A stretch of 64,000 nt of DNA. Source: Zanthoxylum bungeanum. Its lineage: Eukaryota > Streptophyta > Magnoliopsida > Sapindales > Rutaceae. The notes under the pieces were generated by a model. That model made no database searches. It had not been told where the DNA came from and saw only the letters and a program-made list of their open reading frames with translations. Both the position numbers and the translations under genes were made by a program. The first letter of the stretch is position 1, and each line of letters opens with the position of its first letter. The stretch covers positions 1 through 64,000 of the forward strand of contig SKCR01019524.1 in NCBI GenBank assembly GCA_019454045.1, given 5' to 3'. Shown piece after piece: positions 1 to 13,323 of the stretch.

Positions 1-821
1 GATACAAGGTATCGACTCCCTATTACGGCAAAGTGTCATAAAGTCCGATATGGATTCCATGTATAATCAACTATGTTTAGACACTAGTTGACGTACCGCA
101 AGGCATTGTGCCTATTGGTACTAAATATGTCTTCAAGGAAGATATACATGGATGGCAACATACCATCGTACTAAGTTAGGCTTGTAGTGAAAAGGTAGAG
201 TTATCAACATTGTGTTGATTGATACGAAACCTTTTACCTGTTGCCACGGCAAATCCACTTCGACAATGCTTACTGATGCTGCATGTTTCATTCATGAAAT
301 GTGGCAGCTGAATGCCAAAACCGCTTTCCTTAACGGAAACCTTTCGGAGGATGTTTACAACATCCTGACGGTTTTGTCGAACCATAACAAGCAAACTAGG
401 TTTGCAGGTTATTCGATCCATGTTTGGATTGAAGCACGCATTAGGTTCTTGGAATTGTCGTTTTGATGTAATCATAATTTATGATTTAATTCAAAACGAA
501 AATAATTCTTGTGTATATAAAGAGGTTAGTGGGAGCGGACTGACGGTGAATGTCCTGAGTAATGATGATATATCATTTCTTGGAAATGATATTCCCATAA
601 TAATAATCGGTGAAAGCTTGGCTTTCATGATAACGACTATAAGTCGTAACAAGGTACTATACAATAGTATAACGGTACAGTGAGCTGGAAATCTTCCAAG
701 CAAGATATTGTTACCGAATAAACAACAAATACGGGTTATCCTTTTCTCAGCAGTTTGAGCCAACCGTACATAGTTCGGGTGTTAAACACTCGAGTGACTG
801 GCTATAGGCCAAGTGGGAGAT
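1..821 (+). pseudogene. Ty1/copia pol remnant (RT to RNase H), element runs off the left edge
   Basis: This is the 3' end of a copia polyprotein. Readable pieces are the RT motif AFLNGNL followed by EDVY near 325-357, the VYKEVSGS segment near 513-536, SNDDISFLGND in place of the RT catalytic YVDD near 558-590, and the RNase H SWKSSKQD segment near 684-710. Frameshifts and stops separate them. The polypurine tract AAGTGGGAGAT at 811-821 directly precedes the LTR. In life the protein would copy element RNA to cDNA in virus-like particles. The 5' part of this copy lies outside the window. The frame break after EDVY is shared with the other RT copies here. Confidence 0.85.
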
Positions 822-2874
822 TGTTGGACAATTATGACCCATAGCGTCACTATTTGTACAGATCACGGTGATTAGATCACCGAGATATATAAATGATAGG
901 AGGTCCCTGTGATTTGTTCCTGGACTGAGAATGATATGAGACAGTATCAGTCCACGAAGGATAAATCATTAAATATCCCTAGTCATAGTATTATCGAGAT
1001 TGGACATCGATAAATACGTAAAAGACTAGTATTACACTTGTGCACGTTGTGAGGGCACAACATCATAGTTCTCATATATTTGGGTATAGGATACTCATGC
1101 AAGTGTGATAGGAGGTTGTGTTTTACCGATGGTACGGGAAACAGCTTCGCTCTGGATAGACCCCTGTGGAATCCCATTGGTAGTATGACTATGTGTCTAT
1201 GGGAGTCCGCAATCAGGGTAGGTGTATTTGGTCTTAACCTGAGACTTGCACCGCTAAAACTTGCGACAATCAATATACTTTGGTTGAGGTCGTCCAGGGC
1301 TTTAACAGGTTCTGTGTACGCCAATTCTGGGTATATTGAGAATCGTAGTGTGTTGGGTGTGATGTTAAGACGGAAGTATCACTCCATTCATATTGAGATG
1401 ATGGTCACATATGATACGGAACTTGTTCTCTTAAATGCTCGAGCTATCGGGATATTATGACTAGGTCATGTATATCCGATTATAGAGACTAGTTACCAGA
1501 CATCCGATATGTGCTTCGTACGGGGCAGACACAATTCCAGCCCCAGGCCTTACACGTGATCATCTGATGCTGGATCGAAATACGCAATACTACGATATAC
1601 TACGCTTGATATAGATCACATATTCCTATAAGGATATTTCTGGAGAATTGGCTAGGCATGGTGCTGCTTGCTAGAAGCCAACCTTATCTTGTAAATCGGT
1701 ATAAACGTAGTACGAGGTATTTACGTGTTCAGATAGTTCGACGACCGTATTTATTGCCAACATATCCGGGGATCTCATGGGTCTTCCTGAAGATTCACCG
1801 ATGATGTATGACTCGCACTTTAATTAATCTGGGATTAATTAGAAGAGAGAGAAAATTAAACTAGGATTAATTAAGGAGATATTTTATCTGGGATAAAATA
1901 TTAATTAAAGAGAGAGAACGATTAATTTGGAATTAATCGATAAAATAATATATTTGATATATTATACGGAATTGGATTTCGACACGGAATTAAAATTAGA
2001 TTTTAATCGGGCGAACGAATTTATTTAGAATTAATTCGTTAGCGACGTGAATAGTGATTTCGCTAGGCGTAATCCTTTAATTACGTCGCGATGGAAAATT
2101 CGTTAATTTGGAATTAGCGAACCCGAGCCCGAGATTATTTGCGAGCGCATTCGCATTTCGAATTCGAGTGCGGCACGCAAGTCAAATCGAGCGTCAAATC
2201 ACAAATCACATCAAGCGTCAAATCAAATGTCACTTTGAGTGATGTGACAACTTGTCACTTGATTTGAGTGATTGATGTGGTTAGTTGAAAAACAATTATG
2301 CTTTTTACTTTTTGCTTTTTGACTTTTGCTTTTTGAAATTTAAAAATGGTAAATGCTTTATTAATTTGGGAAATTATAAAAGCATTTTACACTTTTTTAT
2401 TTTTCTCTCTCTCTCGTGATATACGGATTCAAGGAAACCTAATTTTTTCCCTCCTCTCTTTCCTTCTTCCCTCTCTCACGGCTTTGAGCCATCTTCTTCC
2501 TCTTCCACTTTTCTGGTTCTAACGAAAATAAAGAGAAGCAAGTGAGAGTGTTTTGTGGCAAAACAAAGTGCTAGCACACACCTTGAGTCTTCCTAAGGTG
2601 ATAGGAACCGATTTCGTGAGCTTGGAAGCTTGAAGCTTAGAGCTTCAATGGAGGCCTTCAATGGCCGAATCTTGGAGGAACCGAACCAGTCACCACCGTG
2701 CAGTCCACTAACAAGGAGAGCTGCTGCCGTGAGCTTTTGAGGAGCTTGAAGGCTTGTGTTCTTCGCGTCGCAAAATCCGTTAATTGTGAGTATTTTCCGC
2801 ACCTTCTTTGGTTGTATTCATGCGTTTGTTCATACTTGATTTCATGATCTTGGGACCTAATCTAGAAACAAACA
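822..2874 (+). mobile_element. 3' LTR of a + strand copia element
   Basis: The LTR starts TGTTGGACAATTATGACCC just after a polypurine tract and ends AAACAAACA, so it has TG...CA termini and is 2053 bp long. The sequence after it is the opposite-strand integrase region of the same family, so this element landed inside another copy (A). The first five bases after the LTR, TTATC, are the expected right half of the target duplication. The left half is outside the window. It carries the hairpin string at 1821-2110. Confidence 0.9.
1821..2110. repeat. String of short hairpins with 3-nt loops in the copia LTR
   Basis: Consecutive inverted repeats have arms of 8-10 bp and a three-base spacer: 1821-1841 (loop TGG), 1879-1901 (ATATTTTATC and its complement, loop TGG), 1919-1939 (CGATTAATT arm, loop TGG), 1946-1964 (loop TTG), 1989-2007 (ATTAAAAT arm, loop TAG), an imperfect one with a TAG spacer near 2015-2038, and one near 2103-2122 (loop TGG). 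Equivalent arrays occur in the other LTRs at about 7476-7770 (- strand), 12709-13020, 17865-18150, 30503-30800, 41960-42355, 43465-43785 and 51408-51722. Function is unknown. Confidence 0.85.
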
Positions 2875-5800
2875 TTATCATGTCCAACAAAATTCGGTCT
2901 CAGTTCGGACACACCGTCAACTTGACGTATTCTGGGAGGAGTTCCTCATTTGTAATAATACTATAATCTTTCAAGTATGTAAGAAACTTATAGCTTAAGT
3001 ATTTTCCATTACGGTCTTACTGTGACGGTTTAATACTATAGTCGATCTGTTCGTCTATTTCGTGTCGAAACTATAAAAGTTTCCGATTTGTGTTCTTCAA
3101 AAGAAACACATAACCACAACGCGACGCCACATCCGTAAAGGTCACGAAATATTCATATCCATTTCTAGCCTAGCTAGACATGGGCCCACTTGCTTCACTA
3201 TGAACTAGGCTAACAGATTGGTGGCATTTACACTTTTACCAAGAAGGTGTTTTAGGCACTTTGCCCAATAAACTAGATTCATAGACTTTATTTGAATAGG
3301 ATCAAATCAGTCCTAGTATCCACTCTTCGAAAGTTTGGATATACGATTCTTGTTTAATTGTGTCTCATACAACAATGCACAATTAGTTTTCTGATCAAAT
3401 CAGTTTGAGCTGTTTTTTTGTCATGTTATATATTTGAGATTTATTTTATATTCAAAATATAAACTCTGTTATTACATCTAATGTGTTTATCTCAATATCA
3501 TCTTTATATAATAAAACACTTTAGTGTTCTAGAATATAAAGGTTCATTCGCATGGATTAAACACAGATATATAGATAATGTTTCTAGTCAAACTAGTTAC
3601 ATTATAACATTTTCCAAATTTAGGTACACACCCGAAGGTAGTTCCTAAACTTAGGTATCTACGGTTGAAATAGCGACTTTCGTCTCGTTTCCAAATCGCA
3701 GATTAATCTCTATTGAAGTCAGTATCCTGTTCAAAACAGATTCTGAATATCAATACATATATTTTATGTACCACACTAAGTATTTAAAATCTAATTTTAA
3801 TACTAGTAGTGAACATAATCTTGACAAACATATTTGAAATCAGAGCCTTGTTCGTTCTTCAATTCCTTCATGTCTGCTTTGTCCAAACGGCAGTCATGCT
3901 TCCGCGATCCCGTTTGCCACAATAAGGCATACATTTTAGGATATGTCCTTTATCTTCCCAGAAGACTATAATGATTTTGCCTTTGCCAGTTTCAACACTC
4001 CAGAAGCCTTGGCCAAGCCTTGGCCTTCTAGAATATCGAAGTAAAGTGCGCCTTGCGCTACTTGCCTTATTGCAAACTTGACTTTATCTCCTTGAGAATA
4101 GTCATTAATTCTACAAGAATTATTTATTGGTGCAATTTTAGTACTTCTAAAATCTAAGAATAGATTCTTTGAAGATCTTTCAATTTCATTATCATACTTT
4201 AAGGATCTAATCCTTAGTTCTGATTCAGAAATTAAGGAGTCTACTGCGACAAGCTTAATGGATTAAGCACTAAAGTTATCATCACATAAATCTTCCAAAG
4301 ATTATGCTCTACTATTTTAACTCCGGGCTTATGCATAATATGTTATTTTAGCAAATAAAGTAACGTATTTATTTTTCCAGGACCATCCTGAAATTTATTC
4401 CCAAATTTGAAAATTAAGCCATTTAAATACATTTTCCCTAGGATTAAGTTTTAAATGTCAATCTTTCAATTTAATCTTGATTCTAATAGTCCAACTATTT
4501 AATCAACGATTTCGGTACTATTTATTATAATGATTACAATAGTCCAACTATTTAATCAACTATAATTTAATAGATTAAAATCAATTATATTGATTACTAT
4601 AATCCAATTATAAAATCAACTATAAATGAATAGTTTGAATATAGTCCAACTATTTATTAAAACAACATTTAAATATTAGTCCAACTAACATTTAATTTAT
4701 AACGACGAATGATATTTGAATGAGCGCGTATGGCAAGTAATTAAACGAATATTGCAAATTCAATTCTTGCCTCCCACTATTTTTCGGCGAGCCTCTCACC
4801 CTCTGTCGAGTACTCGGGAAACCGTGTTTCCTAGTGGGCTAGGATCCCGTTAAATATCACACAATCTTGACTTTGGCCAACAAATTGTATGATAATTAAC
4901 TAGGTAGATCTCTAAGATCGATTGGATCCAATCCAATTCCTAGATCCGGTAGGGGGACATCCAAGTCCGAAACATATATCTTATATATGCCAATACATCC
5001 AATGTATTACCTAACATTTTTCCTCTGAATCAACTAAGCCTTGGCTTTGGCACAACAAACTTAGTGATCCCAGTTAAGCGCGACAATTGACCATGGAAAG
5101 CTTCGTAATCAATGTCGATGGACAAGAAGTGGTCTTGACTTTGGCCAACAAAACCACAACTTGGACAAGACACCAATATAGAACAAAGCTCTCGTGATTC
5201 AAACACATCCTCGACGGACAAAGGCCTTGACTTTGGCCAACAAGCCAATACCAGTCTCGGATCTTGAGTGAGAATCACTCAATGGAAGGAAAGACGCTTA
5301 ATATTTGCGAGGGCTTTTCGAGTGCAAATTGGCAACCAATTTATTATCTTTGTTAAGGTCTCATCATCATACACACCCTAAACATGCATTCTAAAACATA
5401 ATAAACGCGTATAAATAAAGTAATAATGATATGCGGATGGATACTTTACACAATTGATCCTAGATCAAATCTCTCCCTTTCTCTCTCCGCGTTACACTAC
5501 ACTTCTAAAGAAACCTCATTTACATTGAGGGGAATAGGTGAGAAGAGAATACAAAGAATAAAGAGATAATAAGGCTGGACACGCAGGTCCAATTAATAAA
5601 TCAATTTATTACAACAATTTCTAAAATTGTCCCACCCATCTAATATCCATCTGATATACATTATTCATGCATCGCAACCATGTATTCACACAAGCATGTT
5701 ATCAATCAATCTAATCAAATTAATTAATCGATAATTAGTGATCATCCAATGTTCAAACAACGATTTGATTTTGCTCGAGTCAAACGCTTTTTCCGAATAA

Positions 5801-6786
5801 GTACTCAAAGTATGAATTCTCGAATTAAATTAAACTACATCATTAAACCCAATTTAATATGCATTCAATTCAAATTCGCTATTTAATTCCAAATTAAATA
5901 CTACACTTTAATAATAAACCTTTTACGACTTAAATTCCAAATTTAATCGTTACGGGTCTCAAAGCCCGATTAACGTCCAACGTGAATATAATTCAAGTCC
6001 AATGGGCTTTTAATTAATTTCTTATGGCGTGGACTTTTGGTCAACTCGGGTCAAACCGAATAACCAAAATCCAATCCGGGAGTTACCCCATAAGCCCAGA
6101 AATCAATTTAGGCCCATTAGGCCCAATTAAACTTTAAAGGTCCATTAGTCGCATTTGGGCTTTATGGATGCGGTTTTGGGCCTAATTGGATCCAACCAAT
6201 TTTGCTTAAACCCAACTTTGTACAACAAAGCCCAATAAGCCCATTTACAACATTAAAGCCCAAATCCAATTTTAAGGCCCAATTAATTAAATACAAAAAA
6301 ATCCAATTTCACATTTAATTAACCTAAAGTGTATATCATGATTAATCACCCAAATTAACATTTCTAAAATATCAATTTATACAATTAATCATGCTCATTT
6401 ACATCATTAGTGTCCAACACATTTTGATCAAAATCAAACCCAATTTACATGCATATATGTCTCGGCAAGAGGGAATTTTATCCCAAATCAAATTCAATCC
6501 AATTAAATTCAATTCAACATTAAATCAATATCTCCAAATGATTTCCAACACATCCAATGAATCAAAAAATCAAAATCCAAGACAATGGGGAGGGTGACTT
6601 TCGGCCAAGCTAAGTCAATTGGGGAAAATTGTCCAATTCAAAATTCATCAAATGACAATGCATAACACCATGTTATCATCAATTAAGCATACTCAAACAT
6701 CCAATTTCATCCAAATATGCTCCAATCAATTTTACCCAAATTTAAGCCCTAAACTTTTTCATGCTCAAACCTTGCTCTGATACCAT
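2875..6786 (-). mobile_element. Copia copy A: integrase, gag remnants and long leader
   Basis: Read on the - strand from the PBS, this holds a leader of about 2.3 kb (6773 down to about 4490), a strongly decayed gag start (about 4480), the gag zinc-knuckle region (about 3990-3895) and the pre-integrase/integrase region down to 2875, where the + element interrupts it. No reading frame survives. The leader has three copies of the complement of TTGTTGGCCAAAGTCAAG (4866, 5134, 5226) and a dense cluster of RGCCCA motifs at 6000-6290. The tract 4081-4100 is the paralogous uninterrupted version of the site where a solo LTR sits in copy B. Confidence 0.8.
6774..6785 (-). other. Primer binding site of copy A (initiator tRNA-Met)
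   Basis: The - strand reads TGGTATCAGAGC, the standard complement of the 3' end of plant initiator tRNA-Met. It lies one base from the end of the LTR, which fixes 6787-8818 as the 5' LTR and the element as - strand. Confidence 0.9.
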
Positions 6787-8818
6787 TGTTGGTTTCTATT
6801 AAGGTCCCAAGATCAATAATAAGCATGAAAATTGTGAATACAAATCAACGAAGTTGCGGAATACTCACATCGAACGGTTGAGCGACGCGACAACGAACAA
6901 AACTCAAATTCTGATCCTTGACAGTTCACGGCAGTGACAGTTTCTACTCACCAGTTTTGGCTCGATTTGGTCCTTCATCAAGCTTCAAGCTTCGTCGAAC
7001 GATTCCCGGCTCATGGGTGGACTTCTCTATCACCTTTGCATGTCTCGTAAGTGTGCTAGCACTTGTGATTTTGCCACAAAATCCCACTCTTGCTTCTCTA
7101 ACTCACGGTTTCTTCCCAAACCAGTGAAGTTTTTGCCTCCATGGGCGTGTGAAGAAGAGAGAGATGAGAGGAAGAGAGAGTTGTGCAAGTTGTGTGGATT
7201 TTGTGTATCAAATACACTTATATATTTTCCACAAATAATAAATTGATTTACCACTTTTTGGCTTTCAAAAAGTCAAATGGTAAAGCTCAACAACCATTCC
7301 AACAACTACCATCAATAAATCACATCAATCAATCAAGTGTCACATCACTCAAAGTGACATGATTTGACCTTGATGTGACGCTAGATGCGACTAGCGATTT
7401 GACATTTAATATGACTTGCGTGCCGCACTCGAATTCGAAATGCGAATGCGCTCGCAAATAATCTCGGGCTCGGGTTCGCTAATTCCAAATTAACAATTTT
7501 CCGTTGCGTCGTAATTAAATGATTACGCCTACCGAAGTCACTATTCATGTCGCTAACGAATTAATTCTAAATTAATTCGTTCGCCCGAATTAAAATCTAA
7601 TTTTAATTCCACGTCGAAATCAATTTTGTTTAATATATCGAATATATTAATTAATCGATTAATTCCAAATTAATCGTTATCTCTCTTTAAATGATATTTT
7701 ATCCCAGATAAAATATCTCCACAATTAATCCCAGATTAATTTTCTCTCTCTTCTAATTAATCCCAGATTAATTTAGAGTGCGAGTCATACGTCATCGGTG
7801 AATCTTTGGGAAGCGACCCATGAGATCCCTGGATATGTTGGCAGTAAATTCGGGGTTCGGACTATCCGAACACGTAAGTACCAAGTACTACGTTTTACCG
7901 TTTACAAGACAAGGTTGGCTTCTAGCAAAGCGCCATGCCTTCCCAATTCTCCAGAAATATCCTTACAGGAATAAAGGATCTATATCAGGCGTAGTATACG
8001 TAGTATTACGTATTTCTGTCCAGTATCAAATGATCACGTGCTAGGCCTGGGGCTGGAATTGTGTCTTCCCCGTACGAAGCACATGTCGGATGTCTGGTAA
8101 CTAGTCTCTATAATCAGATAAACATGACCTAGTCATTTTATCCCGATGACTGCAGTGCTTAAGAGTACTAGTACCGTATCCTACGTGACCATCATCTCCT
8201 ATGACTGGAGTTACACTTCCGTCTTGACATCACACCCAACACACTACGATTCTCAATATACCCAGCATTGGCATACACAGAACCTGTTAAAGCCCTGGAA
8301 ACCGCAACCAAAGTATATTGATTATCGCAAGTATTAGCGGTGCAAGTCTCAGGTTAAGACCAAATACCCTACCCTGATTTCGGACTTCCGTAGACACATA
8401 GTCATACGACCAATGGAATTCCGAGGGGGTCTATCCAGAGCGAAGCTGTTTCCCGTACCATCAATAAAACACAACCTCCTATTACACTTGCATGAGTATC
8501 CTATACCAAAAATATGAGAACTATGCCGTTGTGCCCTCACATGCGAACAAGTGCAATACTAGTCTTTTACGCATTTATCGATGTCCAATATCCACAATGC
8601 TCTGACTAGGGATATTTAATGATTTATACTTCGTGGACTGATACTGTCTCATATCATTCTCCTCCAGGAACAAATCACAGGGACCTCATATCAATTATAC
8701 ATCTAGGTGATCTAATCACAAATGATAAGAGTGCAATCTACTTTGTCACATAGTTAATTTGTACAACAACACCATGATCTGTACAAATAGTGACGCTATG
8801 AGTCATAATTTTCCAACA
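6787..8818 (-). mobile_element. 5' LTR of copia copy A
   Basis: This LTR is 2032 bp. On the - strand it starts TGTTGGAAAATTATGAC at 8818 and ends CCAACA at 6787. It sits in the RNase H region of copy B, which has the same orientation: the sequence to its right (8819 on) matches internal coding sequence rather than a polypurine tract. The matching 3' LTR of copy A would lie left of the window. Confidence 0.9.
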
Positions 8819-11656
8819 CAATAACCTGCATTTGTTGTTTATTTGGTAACAGTATCTTGCTTGGAAGATTTCCAGCTCACTGTTTCGTTATTCAAACTGT
8901 ATAGTACCGTTTGTGACTTATAGTCGTTTAATCGGTTAAGAAACTTGCACTAGTGATCCCAGTCAATTCAAGTTCTCCATCTCCATAGTTTAAGACAACA
9001 TCCTTAGTTCTCTAAGATACTAACGGATGTTCTTAACATCAATCCAGCGACCATCACTAGGATTGGCCTGTTTGTGAATCCATATGCTCAAAGCGTATGA
9101 GACACCAGGTCGCTTACATTTTTCAATGTACGAGTTCTCGGAGAGTTTCAACAACTTTTAGATCTATCCCATTATATCTTTATTCCTAGAATAAAAGTTG
9201 TTTCTCACAAGAATTCTATAGAGAATTTTTCTCGAAAGCCAAGCTTTCACCGATAGTTTTATGGGAATATCATTTCCAAGAAATGACGTATTATCATTAT
9301 TTTATAGGACAGCCACTGTCAGTGCGCTCCCACTAACCCTCTTATATACACAAGAATCATTTCATTTTGAATTAAATCATAGACCATTATGATTACATCA
9401 AAATGATAATTCCAAGAACCTAATGCTTGCTTCAATCCAAACATGGATCGAATAACCTGCAAACCTCGTTTGCTTGCTATGGTACAACAAAACCGACAGG
9501 ACGTTGTAAACATCCTCCGAAAGGTTTCCTTTTCAGGAAAGCGATTTTCCCATTAAGCTGACATGTTTCATAAATGAAACATGCAGCATTTGCAAGCATT
9601 ATCCAAATGGATTTACCGTGGCAACAGGTAAAAGGTTGAATAGTAATCGACACAATGTTGATAATGATACCTTTTTGCTACAAGTCTAGCTTAGTACGTT
9701 GGTATGTTGCCATCCATGTATGTCTTCCTTGAAGACTGATAAATACCAATAGGCACAATGCATTGCGGTACATCAACTAGTATCCAAACTTGTTGATATA
9801 CATGGAATCCAATTCGGATTCATGGCACTTTTCCATAATAGGGAGTCGATATCTTGTATCATTTCCTCATACGTAGTCAGTTGGTATACCTCAATAAGAT
9901 AGACATCTTTATGAGGTGTGATCAGAAACCCATACCCTAAGTTATTTTCTGACTCTCTCCGACTTACGCGGTTCTTGTGTATTCGAAGATTAATGGTATA
10001 GTTTCATCCTTGATGAACTATTTGTGTTCCATTTAGGAATCGGTGCCTTGAATAGTATTACTCCGATTTTCATCGAGTTTTACTATCCTCCCACTTACCA
10101 CTGCATATCGGTATTTCTCTTAGGAAAACTGCATGGTGAGCAACAATTACATTGTTCTCATTGTGAGTTGTATAAGTACTATACTTTGGTATCCCTAGGA
10201 TAACCTACAATTTTGCATTTATCCAATTTGGGTTTTAGTTTGGTATCATCCAAACATATGCCTAACATACCCAAATATACAGGAATGTGAAACCCGGTTT
10301 CTTTCCCGTTCATATCTAATATGAAATCTGTCAAACAGATTATTATGGAACCTTATTAAAAATAAGTTATGCACTGTTTATACTTATCCGTAGAAGGAAA
10401 TGGTAGCTTAGAGCGACTCATGATTAACCTTATCATGTCCAATAAAATTCGGTTACTCTGTTCGGACACACCGTCAAACTGACGTGTTCCGGGAGGAGTC
10501 CTCATTTTGAAAGAATAATGTACTCTTTCAAGTATATTAGAAACTTATTGCTTAAGTATTTTCCATTACGGTATTACCGTGACGGTATAATACTATAGCC
10601 GATCTGTTTGTCTATTTTCGTGTCGAAACTTAAAAGTTTATGATTTGTGTTTCAAAAGAGACACATAACTATAACGCGATGCCACATCCGTATAGGTCAC
10701 GAAATATCCATATCCATCTCTAGCCTAGCTAGGCATGGGCCCACTTGCTTCACTATGAACTAGGGCTAACAGATCGGTGGCATTTACATTTTTACCAAGT
10801 AAATAGTGTTTTAGGCACTTTGCCCAATAAACTATATTCGTAGACTTTATTTGATTTAAATCAAATTTGTCCTAGTATCCACTCTTCAAAAGTGTGGATA
10901 TACGATTCTTGTTTTAGTTGTGTCCCAGACAACAATGCCACAAATTAGTTTCTTCTGATCAAATCAGTTTGAGCTATTTGTTTGTCATGTTATATGTTTG
11001 AGATTTTATTTATATTCAAATATAAATTCTGGTATTCACATCTAATGTGTTTATCTCAATATCATCTTTATTTAATGAAACACTTTAGTGTTCTAGAATA
11101 TAAAGGTAAACCCACAGTGGGTTAAACACTGATATGGAGATAATGTTTCTAGTCAAACTAGTTACATTATAACAGTTTTCAAATTTAGGTACATACCGAA
11201 GGTAGTTCCTAAACTTAGGTATCTACGGTTGAAATAGCGACTTTCGTCCCGTTTCCAATTCATAGATTAATCTCAACTGAAGTAAGTATCATGCTCATAG
11301 CAGATTCTGAACATCAGTATATATTTATGTACCACACTAAGTATTTAAAATCCAATTTCAATACTAGTAGTGAACATAATCTTGACAAACATATTTGAAG
11401 TCAGAGCCTTGCTCGTCTTTAATTCCTTCATGTCTGCTTTGTCCAAAAGGCAGTCACGCTTCTGCGATCCCATTTGCCACAATTTAAGCAGACATTTTGG
11501 GATATGTCTTTTATCTTCCTAGAAGATTATAATGATTTTGCCTTTGCCCTTTTCCACAGTCCATAAGACTTTGGCCAAGCCTTGGCCTTCTAGAATATCG
11601 AAGTAAGGTGCGCCTAGCGCTACTTGCCATATTGCAAACTTTGACTTTGTCTCCTT
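8819..11656 (-). pseudogene. Copia copy B: RNase H, RT, integrase and gag zinc-knuckle remnants
   Basis: On the - strand this reads from the zinc-knuckle region (about 11530-11440) through integrase (about 11200-10440) and RT (about 9800-9280) to RNase H (about 9000-8819). The longest open piece, near 9513-9319, contains GLKQALGSWNYHFD, the typical copia RT segment. The RT has the same five-base interval after the GTTTAC codons (about 9505-9520) as the other copies, so its frame is broken there, and stops lie around it. The YVDD position reads as Asn followed by a disturbed DD (about 9310-9287). The coding region is dead. Confidence 0.8.
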
Positions 11657-13290
11657 TGTTGGACAATTATGACCCATAGCGTCACTATTTATACAGAAGA
11701 TGGTGTTGTTGTACAAGTTAACTATGTGACAAAGGAGATTGCAATCTTATCATTTGTAATTAGATCACCAAGATATATATGATAGGAGGTCCATGTGATT
11801 TATTCCTGGATTGAGAATGATATGAGACAGTATCAATCCACGAAGGATAAATCATTAAATATCCCTAGTCAGAGTATTATCGAGATTGGACATCGATAAA
11901 TACGTAAAAGACTAGTATTACACTTATGCGCGTTGTAAGGGCATAACGGCATAGTTCTCATATATTTGGGTATAGGATACTCATGCAAGTATAATAAGAG
12001 GTTGTGTTTTACCGATGGTACGGGAAACAGCTTCGCTCTAGATAGACCCATCGGAATTCCATTGGTAGTATGACTATGTGTCTATGGAAGTCCGAAATCA
12101 GGGTAGGTGTATTTGGTCTTAACCTGAGACTTGCACCGCTAATACTTGCGACAATCAATATACTTTGGTTGCGGTCGTCCAGGGCTTTAACAGGTTCTGT
12201 GTACGCCTATGCTGGGTAAATTGAGAATCGTAGTGTGTTGGGTGTGATGTCAAGACGGAAGTGTCACTCCAGTCATATGGAGATGATGGTCGCGTAGGAT
12301 ACGGTACTAGTACTCTTAAGTACTGTAGTCATTGGGATAAAATGACAAAGTCAGGTTTATCCGATTATAGAGACTAGTTACAAGACATCCGACATGTGCT
12401 TCGTACGGGGCAGACACAATTCCAGCCCCAGGCCTAGCACGTGATCATCCGATACTGGATCGACATACACAATACTACGTATACTACGCCTGATATAGAT
12501 CTTTTATTCCTGTAAGGATATTTCTGGAGAATTGGGTAGGCATGGTGCTTTGCTAGAAGCCAACCTTGTCTTATAAATCGGTATAAACGTAGTACTAGGT
12601 ACTTACGTGTTCGGATAGTTCGACAACCGAATTTACTGCCAACATATCGGGGATCTCATGGGTCACTTCTCGAAGATTCACCGATGACGTATGACTCGCA
12701 CTCTTAATTAATCTGGGATTAATTAGAAGTGAGAGAAAATTAATATGGGATTAATTGAGGAGATATTTTATCTGGGATAAAATATCATTAAAGAGAGAAA
12801 AATGATTAATCTGGAATTAATCGATTAATTAATATATTTGATATATTAAACGAAATTAGATTTCGACGCGGAATTAAAATTAGATTTTAATTCAGGCGAA
12901 CGAATTAATTTAGAATTAATTCGTTAGCGACGTGAATAATAATTATGCTAGGCATGATTATTTACTTAAATTAGATTTAATTACGTCGCAACGGAAAATT
13001 CGTTAATTTGGAATTAGCGAACCCGAGCCCGAGATTATTTGCGAGCGCATTCGCATTTTGAATTCGAGGCGGCACGCATGTCAAATCAAGCGTCAAATCG
13101 TCAGTCACTTCAAGCGTCAAATCACTTGTCACTTTGATTGATGTGACTTGACAACTTGATTGATTGATGGGAAGTGATGTGAGTGGATAGAGCATTAAAT
13201 GCTTGACTTTTTGAAAGCCAAATTCATTGTAAATGAATTTGAAATTCACATTTGTGTATAAGATACACAAATTTGGAACAACTCACTCAA

Positions 13291-13323
<33 letters not shown>

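Noticed and set aside
983..1460. Open frames on both strands in the copia LTR (113 and 126 codons)
   Set aside because: The same LTR segment is interrupted in other copies, lies outside the gag-pol region and has no known domain.
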